This document shows, piece after piece, positions 59,404-64,000 of a stretch of DNA of 64,000 nt (the first letter of the stretch is position 1; each line of letters begins with the position of its first letter). A program made the position numbers and the translations under genes. The stretch spans positions 62,001 through 126,000 of the forward strand of contig NZ_FOUY01000005.1 of assembly GCF_900115005.1 (NCBI RefSeq), in the 5' to 3' direction. Source of the stretch: Pseudonocardia ammonioxydans (GTDB taxonomy: Bacteria > Actinomycetota > Actinomycetes > Mycobacteriales > Pseudonocardiaceae). The notes under the pieces are model-generated. The model did no database searches and was not told the DNA's origin. It worked only from the letters and a program-made list of their open reading frames with translations.

Positions 59404-60702
59404 ATGGCCTCGGCACGGGTGTTCGTCGCACGGATGGCCGGCCTGGCCGTCCTGGGCCCGGACGGCGAGCAGATCGGGAAGGTGCGCGACGCCGTCGTGT
59501 CGCTGCGCGTGGACACCCTGCCGCCGCAGGTGCTCGGGCTGGTCGTGGATCTCTCCGCGCGGCGGAGCATCTTCGTGCCGATGCTGCGGGTCGCCGACGT
59601 CGCACCCTCGGCGGTGACGCTGGCCAGCGGCTCGGTCAACCTGCGCGGGTTCGACCAGCGGCCCAACGAGACGCTGGTGCTGGGCGAACTGCTCAACGCG
59701 GCGGTGACGGTGCGGGAGTCGGGCGCCGACGGCGTCGTCGTCGACGCCGCGATCGAACCCACCCGCACCCGCGACTGGGCCGTGACCCGGGTGGCCGTGC
59801 GGTTCCGCCGGGCCCGGCTCTCGCGGCGGCCGCGGGTGGAGGTGCACGGCTGGGAGGGCGTGTCCGGGTTGGACGTCGCGGCGACACAGGGCGCCGACCG
59901 GCTGCTCGCGGTGTTCGACACGATGCGCCCGGCCGACGTGGCCGCGGCGCTGTCCCGGTTGCCCGAGCAGCGGCAGCGGCAGGTGATCGACGCGCTGGAC
60001 GACGAGCGGCTCGCCGACGTGTTCGAGGAGCTGTCCGAGTCCGACCAGCGCGAGCTGCTGGGCTACCTCGGCGACGACCGCGCCGCCGACGTGCTGGAGG
60101 CGATGAGCCCGGACGACGCCGCGGACCTGCTCGGCGAGCTGTCCGACGACGAGGCGGGCCGGCTGCTGGAGCTGATGGAGCCCGGGGAGTCCGAGCCGGT
60201 ACGCCGGCTGCTGCGCTACGAGTGGGACACCGCGGGCGGCCTGATGACCCCGGAGCCGATCACGCTGGCCCCGGACGCGACGGTCGCCGAGGCGCTGGCC
60301 CGGGCGCGCAACCCGGAGGTGCCACCGGCGCTGGCGTCGATGGTGTTCGTCGTCCGCCCGCCGACGGCCACGCCGACCGGGCGTTACCTGGGCTGCGTGC
60401 ACACCCAGCAGCTGCTGCGGGCCGCGCCGTTCGAACTGGTCGCGGGCATGGTCGACACCGAACTGCCGCAGCTGGGCCCCGAGGCCGGGCTGGGCGAGGT
60501 GACCCGCTGGTTCGCCAGCTACAACCTGGTCGCCGGGCCGGTGGTGGACGACGGGTCGCACCTGCTGGGCGCGGTCACCGTCGACGACGTGCTGGACCAC
60601 CTGCTGCCGCAGGGCTGGCGCGACCGCGACCTCGCGCCCGCCGAGGTGCAGCGCGGCAGCGCGAACGGGCAGGCGCGCGGGTCGGGGGTGCGGGGTGCCT
60701 GA
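59404..60702 (+). CDS. MgtE_N/CBS protein with PRC-barrel, no membrane channel
   Basis: 432 residues from the ATG at 59404. Residues about 1-80 are a PRC-barrel-like domain (VARMAGLAVLGPDGEQIGKV). Residues about 170-290 are the MgtE N-terminal superhelix (LSRLPEQRQRQVIDALDDER, DDAADLLGELSDDEAGRLLE). Two CBS motifs follow (YEWDTAGGLMTPEPITLAPD, VVDDGSHLLGAVTVDDVLDHL). The transmembrane channel of MgtE is absent, so it is a soluble Mg2+/nucleotide sensor-like protein. DUF1003 and mrp follow as in Rv1232c-Rv1229c. Confidence 0.9.
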   Translation: MASARVFVARMAGLAVLGPDGEQIGKVRDAVVSLRVDTLPPQVLGLVVDLSARRSIFVPMLRVADVAPSAVTLASGSVNLRGFDQRPNETLVLGELLNAAVTVRESGADGVVVDAAIEPTRTRDWAVTRVAVRFRRARLSRRPRVEVHGWEGVSGLDVAATQGADRLLAVFDTMRPADVAAALSRLPEQRQRQVIDALDDERLADVFEELSESDQRELLGYLGDDRAADVLEAMSPDDAADLLGELSDDEAGRLLELMEPGESEPVRRLLRYEWDTAGGLMTPEPITLAPDATVAEALARARNPEVPPALASMVFVVRPPTATPTGRYLGCVHTQQLLRAAPFELVAGMVDTELPQLGPEAGLGEVTRWFASYNLVAGPVVDDGSHLLGAVTVDDVLDHLLPQGWRDRDLAPAEVQRGSANGQARGSGVRGA

Positions 60703-61243
60703 GGGCGGCGGACGGCGGCTGGACCAGCCCCGGGTCGGGCGGCGCCGGGTCGAGATCGACCCGGACGGGTTCGCCCGGATCTCGGAGCGGATCGCGCGGT
60801 TCCTCGGGACCGGGCGGTTCCTGGCCATCCAGACCGTGATCGTGACGGTGTGGATCCTGCTCAACCTGGTCGCGTGGTGGGGGCAGTGGGACCCCTACCC
60901 GTTCATCCTGCTCAACCTGGCGTTCTCCACGCAGGCCGCGTACGCGGCGCCGCTGATCCTGCTGGCTCAGAACCGGCAGGACGACCGGGACCGGGTCTCG
61001 CTGGAGGAGGACCGGCGGCGGGCCGAACGCACCAAGGCCGACACCGAGTTCCTCGCCCGGGAGCTGGCGGCGCTGCGGCTGGCGGTCGGCGAGACGGCCA
61101 GCCGGGACTACCTGCGCACCGAGCTGGACCGGCTCTCCGACCGGCTCGACGACGCCGTCGCGCGGGCCGCCGCGGGCGACGGCCCCGCCACGGACCCGGC
61201 CGACCGCAAGCGCCCCCGGAAGAAGGAACGGTTCAGGGGATGA
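60695..61243 (+). CDS. DUF1003 membrane protein
   Basis: 182 residues; the GTG overlaps the end of the MgtE-like gene by eight bases. Two transmembrane helices (FLAIQTVIVTVWILLNLVAW and FILLNLAFSTQAAYAAPLIL) with DPYPF between them and QNRQDDRDRV after, the DUF1003 signature. A coiled-coil tail follows (RRAERTKADTEFLARELAAL). Function unknown; translational coupling suggests that it is the membrane partner of the MgtE-like protein. Confidence 0.92.
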   Translation: MPEGGGRRLDQPRVGRRRVEIDPDGFARISERIARFLGTGRFLAIQTVIVTVWILLNLVAWWGQWDPYPFILLNLAFSTQAAYAAPLILLAQNRQDDRDRVSLEEDRRRAERTKADTEFLARELAALRLAVGETASRDYLRTELDRLSDRLDDAVARAAAGDGPATDPADRKRPRKKERFRG

Positions 61244-61715
61244 GCTTGCGGGTGATCCGCTCGAGGTCGGTGAGGTCGTCGGCGTCGAGCCGGTCCGCGA
61301 AGTGCTGCCGGACCCCGCGCAGGTGCGTGGTCGCGGCGATCCGCAGCCGCTCGTAGCCGGCGTCGGTCAGCCGGGCGGTGACCCCGCGCCCGTCGGCGGC
61401 GACCTTCGCCCGGGCGACCAGACCCACCTTCTCCATCCGGTCCACCAGCCGGGTCACCCCGGACCGGGACAGCAGGACGGCCTCGGCCAGCTCGGTCATC
61501 CGCAGCCGGCGTTCCGGGGCCTCGGAGAGCTGGACGAGCACGTCGTAGGCGGCCAGCGAAAGGTCCTGCTCGACCTCCAGCTCGCTCTCCAGCACCTTGG
61601 TGATGCCGGCGTGGGCACGCAGGAAGCTGCGCCAGGAGTCGAGCTGCGTACGGGACGGGATCATCCGGTGCCGCCCCGGGTGCTCGCGCCCCGGGGCGCC
61701 GACCGTGTCGTCCAT
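61233..61715 (-). CDS. MarR-family transcriptional regulator
   Basis: 160 residues from the ATG at 61715; a shorter start at 61664 is possible and neither has a clear Shine-Dalgarno. SLAAYDVLVQLSEAPERRLR, MTELAEAVLLSRSGVTRLVD and GLVARAKVAADGRGVTARLT form the winged helix. Targets and ligand unknown. It overlaps the DUF1003 end by 11 bases, convergently, and diverges from mrp. Confidence 0.9.
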   Translation of the reverse strand: MDDTVGAPGREHPGRHRMIPSRTQLDSWRSFLRAHAGITKVLESELEVEQDLSLAAYDVLVQLSEAPERRLRMTELAEAVLLSRSGVTRLVDRMEKVGLVARAKVAADGRGVTARLTDAGYERLRIAATTHLRGVRQHFADRLDADDLTDLERITRKLIP

Positions 61716-61870
61716 CGGGGGAATGATCCCAGACCCGCGCGACCCCGGTGGCACGGTGGCCGACATGGGCGAGCGAGCTGCGCGAGCGCGGGGGTGCCGG
61801 GAGACACGTGGGGCCGCCGGAGCACACACGTAGCATGGAGGCGTCGCGAGAGAAAGAGGTCATTGCGCTC

Positions 61871-63019
61871 ATGTCCGTCACCGGCAGCACAAGCACCGTC
61901 GAGGAGGCCGTGCGCGCCGCCCTCGCCACCGTCGAGGACCCGGAGATCCACAAGCCGATCACCGAGTTGGGGATGGTCAAGAGCGTCGCCGTGTCCGCGG
62001 AGGGACTGGCCGAGGTCGGCGTGTACCTGACCGTCGCCGGCTGCCCGATGCGCGAGACCATCACCTCGCGGGTCACCGAGGCGGTCTCGAAGGTCGCCGG
62101 CGTCGAGCGGGTCGAGGTCGAGCTCGACGTGATGAGCGACGAGCAGCGCACCGAGCTGCGCCGGTCGCTGCGGGGTGACGCCGACGAGCCCGAGATCCCG
62201 TTCGCGCAGCCCGGGTCGATGACCCGCGTCTACTGCGTCGCCTCCGGCAAGGGCGGGGTCGGCAAGTCCTCGGTCACCGTGAACCTGGCCGCGGCGATGG
62301 CGCGCCGCGGGCTGAAGGTGGGCGTGGTCGACGCCGACATCTACGGCCACTCGGTGCCCCGCATGATCGGCGCCGACGACCGCCCGACCAAGGTCGAGAA
62401 CATGATCATGCCGCCGCAGTCGCACGGCGTGAAGGTCATCTCGATCGGGATGTTCACCGACGGCAACACCCCCGTCGTGTGGCGCGGCCCGATGCTGCAC
62501 CGCGCGCTGCAGCAGTTCCTGGCCGACGTGTTCTGGGGCGACCTGGACGTGCTGCTGCTCGACCTCCCCCCGGGCACCGGCGACGTCGCGATCTCGACCG
62601 CGCAGCTCGTCCCGAACGCCGAGCTGCTCGTCGTCACCACCCCGCAGCAGGCCGCCGCCGAGGTCGCCGAGCGGGCGGGCGCGATCTCCACCCAGACCCG
62701 CCAGCGCCTGGCCGGCGTCGTGGAGAACATGTCCTGGATGGAGATGCCCGACGGTTCGCGCAACGAGATCTTCGGTTCCGGCGGCGGGCAGACCGTGGCG
62801 GACTCGCTGAGCCGCATCCTCGGCGCCCCGGTACCGCTGCTCGGCCAGGTGCCGCTCGACGTCGCGCTGCGCGAGGGCGGCGACGCCGGTGTCCCGATCG
62901 TGCTGGGCGCGCCGGAGTCCGCGGCCGCGCAGGCCCTCGACGGGATCGCCGAGCAGCTCACGGTGCGCTCGCGCGGCCTGGCGGGGATGAGCCTCAACAT
63001 CTCCCCCGTCGGGCGCTGA
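61871..63019 (+). CDS. mrp: Mrp/ApbC-type Fe-S cluster carrier ATPase
   Basis: 382 residues from the ATG at 61871 (AAAGAGGT upstream). The N-terminal MIP18/DUF59 domain contains VEDPEIHKPITELGMVKSV and VAGCPMRETI. The P-loop is CVASGKGGVGKSSVTVNLA, then DADIYGHSVPRMIG and LLLDLPPGTGDVAISTAQL. The CPxC cysteines that follow NMS in enterobacterial Mrp are missing (ENMSWMEMPDGS), as I recall for the mycobacterial protein too. Role: assembly or transfer of Fe-S clusters, useful to the nitrate and nitrite reductases. Confidence 0.94.
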   Translation: MSVTGSTSTVEEAVRAALATVEDPEIHKPITELGMVKSVAVSAEGLAEVGVYLTVAGCPMRETITSRVTEAVSKVAGVERVEVELDVMSDEQRTELRRSLRGDADEPEIPFAQPGSMTRVYCVASGKGGVGKSSVTVNLAAAMARRGLKVGVVDADIYGHSVPRMIGADDRPTKVENMIMPPQSHGVKVISIGMFTDGNTPVVWRGPMLHRALQQFLADVFWGDLDVLLLDLPPGTGDVAISTAQLVPNAELLVVTTPQQAAAEVAERAGAISTQTRQRLAGVVENMSWMEMPDGSRNEIFGSGGGQTVADSLSRILGAPVPLLGQVPLDVALREGGDAGVPIVLGAPESAAAQALDGIAEQLTVRSRGLAGMSLNISPVGR

Positions 63020-63037
63020 GCCCACCGCACGGGACAC

Positions 63038-63076
63038 AGAGGGCCCCGCACACCGAGCCGGTGTGCGGGGCCCTCT
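63038..63076. terminator. Perfect 18-bp hairpin terminator
   Basis: AGAGGGCCCCGCACACCG (63038-63055) pairs without mismatch with 63059-63076; the loop is AGC. CTCG and TTCCCCC follow. It lies between the convergent mrp and aminotransferase genes and serves both. Confidence 0.9.
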
Positions 63077-63097
63077 CTCGTTCCCCCGGGACGGTTC

Positions 63098-64000
63098 TCA
63101 GCCGAGTGCCTCGTCGAGCGTCTTCGCCCAGAGCGCGAGGCCCTCGTCGACCTGCTCGGCGGTGACGACCAGCGGCGGGATCATGCGGACGACGTTGCCG
63201 TAGACACCGCAGGTCAGCAGCAGCAGCCCCTGCGCGGCCGCGGCGGCGTGCACCTTCGCGGCGGTGGCGCCGTCGGGCTTGCCCTCGGCGTCGACGAACT
63301 CGATGCCGACCATCAGGCCGCGCCCGCGGACGTCGCCGATGGCCGGACGGTTCTGGGCGATCTCCCGCACGCCGGCCACGAGCTTCTCGCCCTGCACCCG
63401 CGCGTTCTCGACCAGGTTCTCCCCCTGCACGACCTCGAGCGTGGCGAGCGCGGCGGCGCAGGCGACGGCGTTGCCACCGTAGGTACCGCCCTGGGAACCG
63501 GGCCAGGCCTTCTCCATGATCGCCTTCGGCGCGGCGATCGCGGACAGCGGGAACCCGGACGCGAGGCCCTTGGCCGTGACGATGATGTCCGGGACGACGC
63601 CCTCGGCGTGCTGGTGGCCCCAGAACTTGCCGGTGCGGCCGTAGCCGGTCTGCACCTCGTCGGCGATCAGCAGGATCCCGTGCCGGTCGGCCCGCTCGCG
63701 CAGCCCCTGCAGGAACGCGGCCGGGGTGGGCACGTAGCCGCCCTCGCCGAGCACCGGCTCCACGATGAACGCCGCGACGTCGGAGGCCGGAGCCGTGCTG
63801 GCCAGCTGCCGGTCGAGCTCGTTGAGGGCGAACGCGACGGCCTGCTCCTCGGTCCAGCCGTGGCGGTAGGCGTACGGGAACGGGGCGAACGCGACGCCGC
63901 CCATCATCGGGCCGATCCCCGCGCGGATCTTGGCACCCGAGGTGGTGAGTGCCCCGGCCCCCATCGTCCGGCCGTGGAAGCCACCGTCGAAGGCCATGAC
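63098..64000 (-). CDS. gabT: 4-aminobutyrate aminotransferase, C-terminal part (cut by window edge)
   Basis: 301 codons visible; the N-terminus lies beyond 64000. MAFDGGFHGRTMGAGALTTS, FIVEPVLGEGGYVPTPAAFL, LIADEVQTGYGRTGKFWGHQ and IIVTAKGLASGFPLSAIA (PLP lysine in TAKGLASG) are class III aminotransferase motifs. GRGLMVGIEFVDAEGKPDG and RMIPPLVVTAEQVDEGL fit GabT. It transfers the amino group of GABA to 2-oxoglutarate. Related omega-aminotransferases cannot be fully excluded. Confidence 0.88.
   Translation of the reverse strand, partial: VMAFDGGFHGRTMGAGALTTSGAKIRAGIGPMMGGVAFAPFPYAYRHGWTEEQAVAFALNELDRQLASTAPASDVAAFIVEPVLGEGGYVPTPAAFLQGLRERADRHGILLIADEVQTGYGRTGKFWGHQHAEGVVPDIIVTAKGLASGFPLSAIAAPKAIMEKAWPGSQGGTYGGNAVACAAALATLEVVQGENLVENARVQGEKLVAGVREIAQNRPAIGDVRGRGLMVGIEFVDAEGKPDGATAAKVHAAAAAQGLLLLTCGVYGNVVRMIPPLVVTAEQVDEGLALWAKTLDEALG

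Overview
This window is chromosomal DNA of a very GC-rich actinomycete, most likely a member of the Pseudonocardiaceae (Pseudonocardia-like). The basis is strong G/C third-position bias, many GTG starts, GTGA/ATGA gene overlaps, F420-type and AdnAB-type genes, and gene order recalled from Mycobacterium tuberculosis. The genus is an inference. Gene density is high, and there is no rRNA, no CRISPR array, no transposase and no tRNA that I could recognise.

Layout. (1) 1-4541: the end of a LytTR response regulator, a small membrane protein and a sodium/solute symporter, then a DUF485 protein with a second (acetate-type) symporter. (2) 4629-15358: an adnB-like and an adnA-like helicase-nuclease gene, separated by a GH16 glucanase, serS and an F420-type oxidoreductase, then an alkyltransferase-like (Atl) gene. 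(3) 15572-26930: a PrmC-like methyltransferase and a complete nitrate/nitrite assimilation cluster on the minus strand: narK, nitrate reductase, a small HTH protein with a 21-bp palindrome, a NasB-like electron-transfer flavoprotein, nirB, nirD, the HemD-type regulator nnaR and a CbiX-type chelatase. (4) 27135-34117: a TIGR02569 protein, a UPF0158 protein, a very large repetitive zinc-finger/membrane protein and moeZ. (5) 34245-45556: hydrolases, two TetR regulators, a secreted protein paired with a P-type ATPase-like protein that has lost its catalytic motifs, DUF3107, a MiaE-like ferritin, a DEAD-box RNA helicase and a membrane beta-propeller protein. (6) 45637-51408: a PadR regulator with an FAD monooxygenase, a RecB-type nuclease with a disordered membrane protein, a PHP phosphoesterase, and a PH-domain protein with a 54-residue membrane protein. 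(7) 51500-59330: NUDIX, MaoC, CorA, methyltransferase, stress protein, acyl-CoA dehydrogenase, CitE-like lyase and PhzF. (8) 59404-64000: an MgtE-like soluble protein, DUF1003, MarR, Mrp and a truncated 4-aminobutyrate aminotransferase.

Regions 2, 4 and 5 keep the order of the M. tuberculosis Rv3201c-Rv3212 block, and region 8 that of Rv1229c-Rv1232c, both from memory. The nitrate cluster and several accessory genes lie inside the first block.

The most unusual signals are these. A 26-27 bp DNA word occurs twice as a perfect inverted repeat between convergent genes, and once inside each of two unrelated genes, where it encodes the same peptide with rare codons. A P-type ATPase homologue has lost its phosphorylation, TGD, GDGxND and actuator motifs but keeps an intact 749-codon frame, beside a metal-binding-type secreted protein stripped of its histidines. 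A zinc-finger/transmembrane protein carries a disordered tail of about 850 residues with exact 30-bp repeats. Well-formed tandem operators lie in front of a TetR and a PadR gene.
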